Source: Pteria penguin (Eukaryota; Mollusca; Bivalvia; Pterioida; Pteriidae). Taken from it: a stretch of 64,000 nucleotides of DNA. Shown piece by piece: positions 40,201 through 54,300 of the stretch. The DNA is taken from positions 1,353,001 to 1,417,000 of the forward strand of contig CM068589.1 in NCBI GenBank assembly GCA_035048485.1. Direction: 5' to 3'. Numbering within the stretch: the stretch's first letter is position 1; the number at the start of each line of letters is the position of its first letter. A program made the translations under genes and the position numbers. Under the pieces are notes generated by a model. It was given only the letters and a program-made list of their open reading frames with translations. It was not told the DNA's origin and searched no databases.

Positions 40201-43200
40201 TTTTTCAATAACGATGCACACTTAGTTTCCATAGTAACACATTTCTTATAAATTCCCCACCTCAGGAGAAAAAATATTTGGGTAGTTATAATCGCTTAGA
40301 TTGGCCACAAATTCGTTAATGAGCCATTATGTTGTGACGTGATCTCCAGATTATAGACATTAGAGAAAATGGTCGAGGTAAGAATGAGGCGCCATGGGGG
40401 AAAATGTTACTGCGGTGGCGCTGTAAGAATGAGGCGCCATGGGGAAAGATGTTACTACGGGGGGGGGGGTGCAAGGGGCACTGTGAGATCACGCTTAGGA
40501 ACGCTTTGACGGAAAAAATAAAAGAAAGAGCGCCATGGCAGGAACAGTCTTCTAAAGCGGCGTCATAGTAGGCGCTCAGTGAAGGAAAGAATTAATTTAA
40601 GGGTCCCTTAACGACTCCGAAAGATTTGTCTTAAAGAAGTCACAAACAGTGGGATTCGTTAGGGACAGATTTAACTAAATTAGGGTCCTAAATTAAGGGC
40701 TTGGTGAGGGAAAGAGGCAATTAGGAGAGTCCTAAACAAAGGACTTAGTGAAGGACAGATTTAACTAAATGGGGGACCTTAACGATCCTGAACTAAGGCT
40801 TTAGCTAAAGGCGAGCAGTGAACTATGGATTTAACTAATTTAAAAGGCGAACGGTGAATTATAGATTTAACTAAAGGCGAGCGGTGAACTATGGATTTAA
40901 CTAAAGGCGAGCGGTGAATTATAGATTTAACTAAAGGCGAACGGTGAATTATAGATTTAACTAAAGGCGAGCGGTGAACTACGGATTTAACTAAAGGCAA
41001 GCGGTGAACAATGGATTTAACTAAAGGCGAACGGTGAATTATAGATTTAACTAAAGGCGATCTCGGCCTGATAACGCAATAAACGCGAGGAATATCTCTC
41101 GAATATTTTTTCATGTCTCACATAGGACCTTTTAGTCATCATACACTAACGAGCTTAGACGGCAAGGTACGGACGGCGAGGTTTTCCGGAAAAAAATGTA
41201 TGAATAGTATAAAATATTATCTCGAATTCCCTCTGTGCCAAAAACTCTTCAAAAGAAAACTCACAAATATATCAACTTGTATTATAGTGATAAAACAGGT
41301 TTGTCTGTCCAAAACCTAATGGGTATAATGAGAATTTATTTGTTGTGTTAACATGCCGTCATGAATCGTGATGAATGAAGCGAGATAGAGGGCTTGATTT
41401 ACAGAACAGAAAGGTGTGTTCGGACGGCATACTCGAATGATGTATAACGGGTAGTAGATCTCATTGCATGGGGTTAACAGGATGTGTTAATGGAATTTAC
41501 AACATCAAAGGCGGACGAAATTGTGAAAAATGATACAAAACTAGTATAACGAAGTCTTGATACCGCTATGCCATATGATGTATTGTAGATATTATTACAC
41601 AGAATTCTTTCTTTATGGGAGAGAAGAAATCATAACGAATAACGTTTCTAGGCGTAAATAAGGGACGGCGATCGTTCACATTGCAATCATATTGTGAATG
41701 TCTTTCTAGCACTCTCATCTAATTTATTTACTACTAATAAAATAATAACAGTAACAGCAACAATAATAAATAAACACTAGTAAGTAAATAAATGAATAAA
41801 TAAATACCTAAAAAGAAAAAGAAAGAAAAACAAACCAAAAAAAAAAAAATCAAAACACCAAACAAACAAATAACAAAACAACTCGACACGTTCATTCGAT
41901 ATAGTATCCCATATAAACTTTGGTATTCCTCTCTGTGCATTCGATTTTCTGTGTTGTCTGTTATATACCAATCTGTTATATTCATATGTATGATCAGTAA
42001 TCTTCGGTAAATCTCGGTAAATCCGTTACACAAATCATGTGATTTTCAGGTCACTTTTCACGATTTCAATGGAAAATTTTATTTGTTTTGCAGATCGCTA
42101 CAGACTATTGTCGAGTGGGAGTCTCATGATCTACAATGCCAGCCAATCCGATCAAGGAGAATATCGTTGCATAGCAACGAATCCATTGACCAATCAAACC
42201 CGTCAAGCCGACCACGTGATCCAACTCAAAATTATCAAGCCTTCTGCTGGTGAGTATGAAACAAAGCAAAAAAAAAAAAAAAAAAAAAAAGAAAGAAAGA
42301 AAAATCCATTCGAACGAAGCAATACCCAGATGTGTGATTCAAATGTCATGGCCAAGGTCATTAAGTCAGTAACAAATTGAGTTCTTTTGAAATATATTAA
42401 TATTTTGAATATGTATGTAAAAGTTTATGCGATAATTCTAAGTTGTGGACAATTTTAAGATTTACCAGACAGACAGACAAGCAGACGAAGTTATAATATT
42501 TGTCCGAACCGGAAGCGTGCCAAATCCAACAGAAAAGAAAGGCAACTTGTCTAAAGCAACTCCAGATAAACTTAGTGACCTGTAACAACAAAGGGAACAG
42601 TGAAGTTATATATGGTGTTGTTACACGACTAGAGTTAGGGAAGATTTTGATAGAGTTGTGGTTCTGTTATCCAGCAGTTCTACTGTACGTTTCAGAAAAG
42701 ATTTTTGCCACATACACTACAGACCAGATTTCTTTTCTGAGGAGTTTATTTCCTGAGAAATTTCACTAGATGATTTGTTGGTGTTGGGTTCAGTAAGAGA
42801 CTTTAAAAGAAATGTTCAACCCTACGCAGGTTAATCTTTTCAAAGAAATCATTTTGCTGCACGCAGCAATGCATACGTCAGGTGTACGGGTCATAAATCT
42901 GTTTCAGAAACACGCAATCGTTTGAGCTCTAGTCAGAGAAAATCAAGACTAAGACATAAATTATTACAGGAAGACATATGTTGTAATAACCATGGCAACG
43001 AATGCATCATTGCCCACGTTATTGCATGGTGCATTGTCGGTATGGCGGCAATGCCGGGGTGATTTAGTTAGAAAAATAAAGTGTACAATATGCCATCACC
43101 TATTAGCACAGCGACATCTACTGGTCGATGAACGCTGCGAAACAAGACACCGTTGTTCAGAATATGGTGATAATTATTGCTTATTTATAAACATAACATT

Positions 43201-45355
43201 GAAATGACTGTACATAGCTTCTGAACAGAGCTCACAGAGGGACTCTTAAAAAGAAACTTCTGAACAGAGCTCACAGAGGGACTCTTAAAAAGAAACTTCT
43301 GAACAGAGCCACAGAGGGACTCTTAAAAAGAAACTTCAGAACAGAGCTCACAGAGGGACTCTTAAAAAGAAACTTCTGAACAGAGCTCACAGAGGGACTC
43401 TTAAAAAGAAACTTCTGAACAGAGCTAACAGAGGGACTCTTAAAAAGAAACTTCTGAACAGAGCTAACAGAGGGACTCTTAAAAAGAAACTTGTCTTCCG
43501 TGATCAAGTATCCCAAATTGTACTCTTTATTTACAATGTTAAAACGGTCGTCGAATATTTAGATTTTAATCATCACAAAAACATTTTGTCATATTTTTGC
43601 CTGTCAGGAAGATCTGGGTTGTATTTAGCATTTTGTCTGTCTGTCTGTTAGGAAGATCTGGGTTGTATATAGCATTTTGTTTGTCTGTCTGTCGTGATTT
43701 TGTTTGTCTGTCTGTCAGGAATATCTGGGTTGTATATAGCATTTTGTTTGTCTGTCTGTCAGGAAGATCTGGGTTGCATATAGCATTTTTTGTCTGTCTG
43801 TCGTGAATATCTGGGTTGTATATAACATTTTGTTTGTCTGTCTGTCAGGAATATCTGGGTTGTATATAACATTTTGTTTGTCTGTCTGTCAGGAATATCT
43901 GGGTTGTATATAACATTTTGTTTGTCTGTCTGTCAGGAATATCTGGGTTGTAGTTAGCATTTTGTTTGTCTGTCTGTCAGCAATATTTGGGTGGTATATA
44001 GCATTTTGTTTGTCTGTCTGTCAGCAATATTTGGGTGGTATATAGCATTTTGTTTGTCTGTCTGTCAGGAAAATCTGGCTTGTATATAGCATTTTGTTTG
44101 TCTGTCTGTCAGGAATATCTGGCTTGTGTACAGCATTTTGTTTGTCTGTCTGTCAGGAATATCTGGGTTGTGTACAGCATTTTGTTTGTTTGTCTGTCAG
44201 GAATATTTGGGTGGTATATAGCATTTTGTTTGTCTGTCCTTCCCATATTCATGATTTTTGCCTTTTGTCAGGGAATTCTTGCCGCCGGGGAATTTGTTAC
44301 ACACAGACACATTTAGTTACTGTTAGACATCTCTTCACTTCTATGGTAAAGTGCGCTTAGTATGTCTTATCCCAATGCCAAGGACATATTTTCGCAAGTG
44401 AAAAACTTGGAATTCTTTTGTTTGTTGTAAATGAATGGCTAACAAGAGTTACGTTGCATGCCTTAAAGTCAGTCGAATCTTGATGCTGTAGTCAAATTCT
44501 ATGTTTTGATTTGTAGAAAAAGTAAGCTTCATTTCTCGACTATTACATCTATAATGAATTTATTAATTCATAACACATGTATGATACGATGCAGATATTA
44601 ATGTAGAATTTCTTTGCAAAGAACTTCTCTGGCATCACTTCTCTGGCATCACTTTCATTGAAGATTTTACATGTGTCATCAATATTCCAACGGAAGTGTT
44701 TACAGTGTGAAATAATGTAGAACGAAACGGCCACTTTTATTTCGCGTTGCCGCTTTAAGCATTTCGAACCCGTGACGTTATTTTCCCATCCCATTAAAGT
44801 TTTCCTTCAGAATATGGATTGTAGCAAACATATGATTAAAAGCGTAACAGTAAATCGAATTCAATCATAAAATTTGCACCGAAAATTGTATTTTGCGATG
44901 CTTGAGTAGCAGATATCAAAACACGTTCACGGATGACTTTACGCCGAAATAATGTGGATAGAATCGACTAGGGTTCATTTGGTACCCCTCTGCATGTAAC
45001 CTTTTGTGAAAGGTAAACGTCCGGTGCATTCTTTATGTCTTGCGGTGGTATGTCATTTTCTGTTGATTGCCCATACCAAAAGCAATATTTTACCTTCATA
45101 CCCCGTAAAGAAGAGCTTATTCCTTTTGTTTGTTACATAACTGAATATATCAACGGCATCATACTGAGTATGTTTCTGACATTACATTGATTTATTTCAG
45201 TGATTAGTTGATGATAAGTTGATCAATGGATATGTCCCGGATGTTATCGCTCTGGTGTCCCCCCCCCTCTTGACAGATTGATTCGACAAGAAAAGAAAAA
45301 TGCAATGATAAATAAATAAATGAAAACAAAAGATAGTAATAATAATAATAATAAT

Positions 45356-45387
<32 letters not shown>

Positions 45388-48300
45388 AAAGAAAGTTAAA
45401 ACCCGTGTCAGTGAGTCCCAAGTTTGTAGAAAACTAATTTAGAACTTAACCATTTAATTCAAAAGTTGATTTTTTCCGGTTTCAGCATGATCGTTCAATG
45501 AAAAAGCCTACTCAGATTCGAACGGGATATTAAGTTTTTCTGAGCAATGAACTAATGTATTTGCTTTCTGTCGAAAAAAAAAAACAGTATAGAACCAAGA
45601 CACACATGTACACGTTCCCTCTTACTCCTATAATGTGGCTCATATCCAGATTTTTTGTCGAGGGGGTCTCTTCCATACATATTTTCGAGAGGGGATCTAA
45701 TGATGCCATGCAGGATTACCAATTTAGAGCAAAAATTGCGGGAAAAATAATCTCTTTTTTTTTTTTGCCAAACCTCAAAAGGGGGTCGGAACACGCCTTG
45801 GATCCGCGCATGATGTCATGCATTTTGGCATGTGTACTGGTATGAAGTATCGAGATCAATCGAGAGAAAATAATTGTTTGTTTTGAACACTGCAATAATA
45901 TTTCTTCATAACGGGCATGCCTGTAAGAAACAGATGTAAAGATAGGACTCGTTACGGTTTGCGCGTTTTCCGGATTACTATGTGATCAGGAAATGGGCTT
46001 GTTAACCCTTTATGACTTTAATGAAAGATGGAATTGTTTGACATTTACCAGAACAGGATTTTGTTAGTTAAAATGGAAGGTGTTGAAAAGATTTCAAATG
46101 GCAAAGTTAAATGTGTAATTGGCAGGCGACGGCCACGTTTGTTGTCCTTTCCGACCTCGCATTACGCTTATGGTGCTGTATATAAAACATACACTCACAG
46201 CCTCTCTCTGTTTGAAATGTTAAAGGCAGCATGCTTGATTCATTACAAAATACACCTTTTCGTGGACATGTTTGATATTTATAATCTTTGGTCATATCAC
46301 AACTTAAATATTCTAAAGCCCATGTGAATTGTCTATATGCGTTGTGTACTAATAGACACAAGGTTGTACGTGTCCAGACGATTATATCTACGGGGCCTCG
46401 GTGGGACTCCTGCTTGGGGTTTTGTATGTGGAGTGCGTTTCTACAGTTACATGTAGGTAACAAGTATGTAAAACTCTGATTGTGTGCCTTATCAATGACC
46501 TTCGTTATCCAACTAGAGTCGGCCAGTGGTCATATTTTTTTTCTTCAGGAGTCAAACATTGGTCATATTTCTTCCCCACCCTACCCCAAGTCGGTCAGTG
46601 TCCAACGTACATCTTATTCTCCCTCTGCAGTCGTTTCGTGACCCATTATAATTTATTTATTTCTGAGTCGGTCAGTGTTCCCCACAACCCTCCTCCCAAT
46701 ACGGAGTCGACTAATGCCCAGTGGTCATCGTGCTATGAAGCCGGCGTAACCTAGTGAGGCCGGGGTTCGAGTCCCGCTCTGGTCATGCCGGTGTTCTGTC
46801 CTTCGGATGAGACAGTAAAAACTGAGGCCCCGTGTCGTGGTATACATGGCACGTTAAAGATCCCTCACTGCTTCGGGTGGGTCCGTTGCAAAGGTCAAAA
46901 TTTGTATGCCCCGCATCAGGCAGATGCTGTCACCATATACGTGAAATATTCGTGGTGTGACCTTAAACAAAAATCAATCAATCAATCAATCATCGTACTA
47001 TGTACCACCGGAGTCGGCAAGTGTCACATAGTCCTTGAGTTCTCTCTTACAGTATTATACTACGTACAGGGTAAGCACGTGTGTTTGCCTTACCAAATAC
47101 GAAACACACCTGTCGAAACATTCGTTAAAGATTTCATATTAAAACTGGACAACGGATAGCGGTCAAATTCCGGACAGTGGCGATCGTATTCAGCTGGTGT
47201 CTGATCACCTTTTTATACAGGGGTATCTGATTTTATTTTAACAAGCATCCTGTGACAAGGGTGTGCCATCTTGACAAATGACCAACTTACCCTAATGCCA
47301 AAAATTTATTGTTTCCGCTCTAAAACGTTAACTGTGGCCATTGGATATCCCGAGAGTATTGCTTTCACGTCCCTGCATCTTTTGTTAGATTGCTTTAGAA
47401 AGACAGCTTGACCATTTGAATATTTGTCGTCAGTGTCCGGTGACCGGGCAACTGGTCATTAGATATGATGAATGTCCACGCAGAGACTTGTTTGCTTGCG
47501 TTGATGCATCAGGTCATGCGAGCGTTTCCGACATCGATCATTCTATTTTCTGTTATTGCTCAAGCTGGCGTTTGACAGACTCGATATGCTTTAAAAATAA
47601 TATTAAATGATTGACACTCCACTCACACCTGCACTTAGGTACCTATGTTAGGGAATGACGCTCTCGTTCGTGAAGTGCGTGGGCAGAAGGTGCTACAGAG
47701 TGGAAACCTGATCAGAAGAAAGTTTCTCCCCCCAGGGTTAGTCCCGCTCTTCAGCAGGTCGTCCCTATAGACGTCTCGTCTTGGGACATGACGACCGAGT
47801 GGAATCCTGTCTTTAGGGGGGACAAACCTATATTGAATGATTGAATACTGTTTTACGTCACTCCACGATTATTCCACGTATATGGTGGCGGCACCTGCCT
47901 GATGCATTGCATCATACAAATTTCTACCTTTGCAACGGACTCGCCCGATGCACTGAGGGATATTTTACGTGCCACGCCTACCGTGACACGGGACCTCGGT
48001 TTTAACTGTTTCATCCGAAAGACAGAACACCGGTGTGCCCAGGGCGGGGGTCGAACCCGGAACCTCTCGGTCACGAGCCGAACACCTAATCCACTGAGCC
48101 ACGCCGGCTTAGGAGACAAACTTATAACTCTGTCAATGCCAGTATTGCCTCTTGATCTGCCACTCTGGCCACTTGAGAACAACATCTACTTGTCACAGAA
48201 CAATTTCACAAGGTAATATCTCTAGAAATCATTTACATAATGCTTTCAAGCATTTTTCCTGTTTTTTTTTTTAATCTGAAAGAACCTGCTTAGCTCATTC

Positions 48301-51300
48301 TGTTCTTTTTTATTTTTGTGGATCGTCGTTGTCTTGTTTTATAAAGAAGAGGTTCCATGTCACGGTAGATGTGACTCGTATAAGATCTCTTTTTCATTCG
48401 AGTGGATACATACACGTTACAAAGGTCTAGATATCTGTGCATAGCGTCAGACAGGTGCCGTCACCTTATATGTGCATTAATCTAGGGCGACGTAAACAAG
48501 ATTCATACCGGTACAAGCAGAACTGGGAAATATGGTGGAATTAATTAAATATGGTGGAATTAATTAAATATGGTGGAATTAATTAAAATATGGTGGAATT
48601 AATTAAAATATGGTGGAATTAATTAAAATGCTTTTCTTTATTTTTTTAGACTGTCTAGTTATTCTTAATTTCTAGACCTATTAACAGTATGAGGTGACCT
48701 CAGTTTTAACTATCCGATCCGGTTAATTCTGCTAAAATACCACGAGCCCAATACTAAAGTTTTTAGTACATGTATCGCGCTAGAACAGTAGAAGGCTAGG
48801 GGGCTGTTACTGTACTAAGAAAGACAACTCTTACACAATTTTAAAAAAATTTATTAAGGAAATTGATTTTATGTTCCAGGTCAAAATGACCATTCTCAGT
48901 AGACATACATTGCATGTTTTTGGCTTACATGTCTCTCCGTCTTTCTATCAGTATGTCCACACCACTTCCAGGATTTTGTGATGTCTTGGGCATTTGTTTG
49001 TTTGGGGTTTTTTTTCACAGAAATGTCCTTACATATCCAGTTTTCAATATTTTTAAAATTATTTTATTCTTTCTCTTTTCAGTAAATCGTTCAGAAGGAG
49101 CAGTCATTATTTTTTCTACCTCAGTGAAAGTCAGTGAAGGTCAGAATGCGACTTTAGAATGTGTGGCTGAAGGCTCTCCACCACCACAGATCACATGGCA
49201 AAAATACGGAGGCAAACTTCCAGACGATAGATACGAAATCAAACAAGGTATAACTTTTGGGGGTCCTATTGTTGACAAACGAAACAGAAAATTAGAGAGA
49301 ATGTGAATAATTGAAAAATTTTGTATGACTATGGCATATACTTTAAAACTTTCAGGATTTGTCCATGCTGGACATGTGTAGGATATATTGGTTCTATCTG
49401 AAATATAAAATAAGCAAACCAAAGACATCATCTGAAATATAAAATAACCAAACCAGAGGCTTATCATCTGAAATATAAAATAACCAAACCAGAGGCTTAT
49501 CATCTGTGGGGAGCACCTTGTTTGTTATTCTGTATGTGTAGTAGAGGGGGGCACCTTTTTTGTTATTGTGTGTGTGTAGTAGAGGGGGGCACCTTGTTTG
49601 TTATTCTGTATGTGTGTGGGGGGCACATTGTTTGTTATTCTGTATGTGTGTGGGGGATATGGGGGCACCTTGTTTGTTATTCTGTATGTGTGGGGGATGG
49701 GGGCACCTTGTTTGTTATTCTGTATGTGTGTGGGAGGGGGCACATTGTTATTCTGTATGTGTGTGGGGGATATGGGGGCACCTTGTTTGTTATTCTTGGT
49801 GTGGGGGAGTTGGCACCTTGTTTGTTATTCTGTGTGTGAGGGAGGAAGGCACCTTGTTTGTTATTCTGTATGGGTGTGGGGATGTGGGCACCTTGTTTGT
49901 TATTCTGTATGTGTGTGGGAGGGGGCACATAGTTTGTTATTCAGTATGTGTGTGGGGGTATGGGGGCACCTTGTTTGTTATTCTTGGTGTGGGGGAGTTG
50001 GCACCTTGTTTGTTATTCTGAGTGTGAGGGAGGAAGGCACCTTGTTTGTTATTCTGTATGGGTGTGGGGATGTGTTATTCTGTATGTGTGGGGGAGGGGG
50101 GCACCTTGTTTGTTATTCTGTATGTGTGTGGGGGAAGGGGGCACATTGTTTGTTATTCTGTATGTGTTTAGGGGTATGGGGGCACCTTGTTTGTAATTTT
50201 GTATGTGTGTGGGAGGGGCACCTTGTTTGTTATTCTGTATGTGTGTTGGGTATGGGGGCACCTTGTTTGTTATTCTGTATGTGTGTGGGGTATGGGGCAC
50301 CTTGTTTGTTATTCTGTATGTGTATTTGAGGGGGCACCTTGTTTGTTATTCTGTATGTGTGGGGGATTGGGGCACCTTGTTTGTTATTCTGTATGTATGT
50401 TGGAGTGGGACACCTTGTTTGTTATTCAGTATGTGTGTTGGGGAGGGGGCAACTTGTTTGTTATTCTGTATGTGTGTGGGGGACAGGATTTTATTTGTTA
50501 TTCTGTATGTGTGGGTGATGGGGGCACCTTGTTTGTTATTTTGTATGTGTGTGGGAGGGGTTGGCACCTTGTTTGTTATTCTGTGTGTGAGGGAGGAAGG
50601 CACCTTGTTTGTTATTCTGTATGGGTGTGGGGATGTGGGCACCTTGTTTGTTATTCTGTCTGTGTGTGGGAGGGGGCACATTGTTTGTTATTCTGTATGT
50701 GTGTGGGGGTATGGGGGCACCTTGTTTGTTATTCTTGGTGTGGGGGAGTTGGCACCTTGTTTGTTATTCTGTATGTGTGTGGGGAGGGGGCACATAGTTT
50801 GTTATTCTGTATGTGTGTGTGGGGGTATGGGGGCACCTTGTTTGTTATTCTTGGTGTGGGGGAGTTGGCACCTTGTTTGTTATTCTGAGTGTGAGGGAGG
50901 AAGGCACCTTGTTTGTTATTCTGTATGGGTGTGGGGATGTGGGGGCACCTTGTTTGTTATTCTGTATGTGTGTGGGAGGGGGGCACATTTTTTGTTATTC
51001 TGTATGTGTGGGGGAGGGGGGCACCTTGTTTGTTATTCTGTATGTGTGTGGGAAGGGGGACACATTGTTTGTTATTCTGTATGTGTTTAGGGGTATGGGG
51101 GAACCTTGTTTTTTATTTCGTATGTGTGTGGGGGTATGGGGGCACCTTTTTTGTTATTCTGTATGTGTATGGGAAGGGGGCACATTGTTTGTTATTCTGT
51201 ATGTGTGGGGGAGGGGGGCACCTTGTTTGTTATTCTGTATGTGTGTGGGAAGGGGAGCACATTGTTTGTTATTCTGTATGTGTTTAGGGGTATTGGGGCA

Positions 51301-54300
51301 CCTTGTTTGTAATTTTGTATGTGTGTGGGAGGGGCACCTTGTTTGTTATTCTGTATATGTGGGTGGGGTATGCGGGCACCTTGTTTGTTATTCTGTATGT
51401 GTGGGGGATTGGGGCACCTTGTTTGTTATTCTGTATGTATGTTGGAGTGGGGCACCTTGTTTGTTATTCAGTATGTGTGTTGGGGAGGGGGCACCTTGTT
51501 TGTTATTCTGTATGTGTGTGGGAGGGGGCCACATTGTTATTCTGTATGTGTGTAGGGGTATGGGGACTCCTTGTTGGTTATTCTGTATGTGTGTTGGAGG
51601 GGGTTCCTTGTTTTTTATTTAGTATGTGTGTGGGGGAGGGGGGCACCTTGTTTGTTATTCTGTATGTGTGTGGGAGGGGGGCACATTGTTTGTCATTTTG
51701 TATATGTGTAGGGGTATGTAGACTCCTTGTTGGTTATTCTGTATGTGTTCGGGGGATGGGGGCACCTTGTTTGTTATTCTGGTGTGGGAGAGGGGGGCAC
51801 CTTGTTTGTTATTCTGTGTGTGAGGGAGGGAGGCACCTTGTTTGTTATTCTGTTTGTGGGGGGATGGGGGCACCTTGTTTGTTATTCTGTATGTGTGTGT
51901 GTGGGAGGGGGGTATGGGGGCACCTTTTTTGTTCTTCAGTGTGGGAGGGGGCACCTTGTTTGTTATTCTGTATGTGTGTGGGGCATGGGGGCACCTTGTT
52001 TGTTATTCAGTATGTGTGTGGGAGGGGGCACCTTGTTTGTTATTCTGTATGTGTGTGGGGCATGGGGGCACCTTGTTTGTTATTCTGTCCTTTAGAGGAG
52101 ACCAGGTGGATATTAATATGCAAAAGTACATGCAAATGGGTCTGCTTCCTAGGGAAAATATTATCTAGGTCAGTACATCAGACAGGTACTGCCGCTATGC
52201 TGGTCACATGATTCTGGAGCAATGGTATTAGTGAATTTGTTTAGTCCAGGTACAGTAAGAGAATTTTTATCATGATTTGACAGAGCTTAGTATCAAATTG
52301 ATACTTCTATTTTTCATTGGAGGATCTATCTTTATTTTTAAGGTAATCTCCATGTCTACAACATAACACTAGAGGATTCTGGGACATATGTCTGCAAGGC
52401 ACACAATCAGTACGGCAGTGATAACAAGGCAGCCACTCTCGAAATGATTGGTAAGAAAGAAGAAAATTGATGGACGTAAAGTCAATCTCTCATCAACTAA
52501 GTCTATAAATATACCTATAATCTAAGACCACATTGAGGAAGTGGTAAAATCTCACATGACGATTTTCAATCTATCTATGACAAGGCAGGCCTAGTTATGA
52601 ATGAATAAACTGTAAGCATGAGGGGGTGAGATGATGTCACCATTCCTTCCTCATAGTGGTGTATGGTCAGTTTACTCCCCCTTTACAATTATCCATATAG
52701 GATGTTTAAAAAAGAAATAATGCATTGCGTTGAAGTCCATTATTCAGTACAGAGACAACATCAAGTGTATTTAACTGTTTGGTAAGGAGTATGACAATGT
52801 TGCTTCTAAAATGGTTTATCTGACCGTAAAGAGTGGGACAACATTTTTCCTTACTGCTAATTTTACGGTCAGATTGATTATGAATGAATTAAAGCATGTA
52901 TCTTACCTAAACTGGACAAATCTCATTCAGCCACATGACAAAGTCTTCTCCAAAAATCATAATCTACCCCTAAAATCTACCCCAATTAAGTCAATAAAGA
53001 AAAGACGAGAACCTTGGTTTTTTTTCAGTACTCTAGCGTAATTAGTTACGTTTTTATTTCAGTGGCACCAGAAACTGAGGCTGAAACCAGTCATGTGACT
53101 GTAAATCCAGGCGAATCTATACAGTTACGATGTAAGGTTACAGGGTTTCCGGTACCAGAGGTCATTTGGTACCACAATGCGGTGGCTCTTACCAACATCA
53201 TGAAAGCTACATCAGAAGGTAAGTGTTGCCAGGTATACAAGAAGACACCACTCAAAATGGTATGCTACGTACATATGAACCATGTACACTCTGGCCATGT
53301 ACAGTCAGGGACCTTGTACATCCTGGGTACGTACAGATGAACCATGTACACTCTGGCCATGTACAGTCAGGGACCTTGTACATCCTGGGTATGTACAGAT
53401 GAACCATGTACACTCTGGCCATGTACAGGCAGGGACCTTGTACATCCTGGGTACGTACAGATGAACCATGTACACTCTGGCCATGTACAGTCAGGGACCT
53501 TGTACATCCTGGGTACGTACAGATGAACCATGTACACTGTGGTCATGTACAGTCAGGGACCTTGTACATCCTGGCTATGGACGGCCAGACACACACTTGG
53601 CTATGGACAGCCAGGCACACACTTGGCTATGGACATCCAGGCACACACTTGGCTATGGACAGCCATGCACACACTTGGCTATGGACAGCCCGGTACACAC
53701 TTAGCTATGGACAGCCAGGCACACACTTGCCCATGCACAGTCAGGCACATTGTTGTGGTCTTCTCTGAAAATGATCTTTTTCTTTCATCAGACATATGCA
53801 ATATTGATCCCTTTACCTTGGAGATTGGTACACACTCATTGACCATGTATCTAATTATTTTCTATTTATGTTTTTCAAAATCTGTGACCACGATGGTTAC
53901 TGATGATGACATGGCCCCCACATGATTTTGATATCTTATTACTTGTTGTGCTATGGTCCTTGACATTATTATATTTTTATTTTCAGAAACAAAATATTTC
54001 ATCAACCACATCCAGCCAGAGAAGTCTGGCATCTATCAGTGCATGTCAAGTAACGAGATGGGTATGGCCTATTCTACCATCAAAGTTGAGGTCAAAGGTC
54101 ATCCTATAGGAGATATAGATAATGCAGGTCAGTTTGTTGATGGATGTAAAATATAATAAGAGAAGGTAACATTCAGTGTCCTGTTTAGGGGAATCTGACT
54201 TCAGCGAGAAGATAACATTCAGGACCAGTGTCCTGTTTAGGGGGAATCTGACTTCAGCAGAGAAGATAACATTCAGGACTAATTTCCTGTGTAGGGGGAT

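Larger units (their letters stand above)
33142..42093 (+). other. Intron 3 of ihog (8.95 kb)
   Basis: Splits Ig2. Holds a dispersed repeat (33540), a 53-bp array (34296), trinucleotide runs (36196, 37160), an 88-bp duplication (37445), a 60-80-bp array (38935), a foldback MITE (39569) and a 30-bp array (40798). The parts between, including 34620-36190 and 41070-42090, show no gene. Confidence 0.8.
42250..49082 (+). other. Intron 4 of ihog (6.8 kb)
   Basis: Starts with a long A run, then holds a 39-bp array (43215), a 44-bp array (43600), an AAT microsatellite (45335-45390), two full SINE B copies (46738, 47832), a fragment (48350) and a 20-bp array (48531). No other gene seen. Confidence 0.8.

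Noticed and set aside
40779..41114. Minus-strand ORF with a 10-residue repeat
   Set aside because: A 30-base tandem repeat gives an open frame by period alone; no start context, splice or homology.
43215..44250. CRISPR-like spacing of direct repeats
   Set aside because: Repeats are head to tail without unique spacers, in a eukaryotic intron; these are minisatellites.
47853..48216. ORFs of about 105-110 codons on both strands
   Set aside because: They lie on SINE family B, including its tRNA promoter boxes.
49522..52211. Overlapping ORFs of up to 302 codons on the + strand
   Set aside because: They come from a stop-poor 41-base minisatellite in all three frames at once, lie inside intron 5, and have Cys/Val/Gly/Leu low complexity with no domain.
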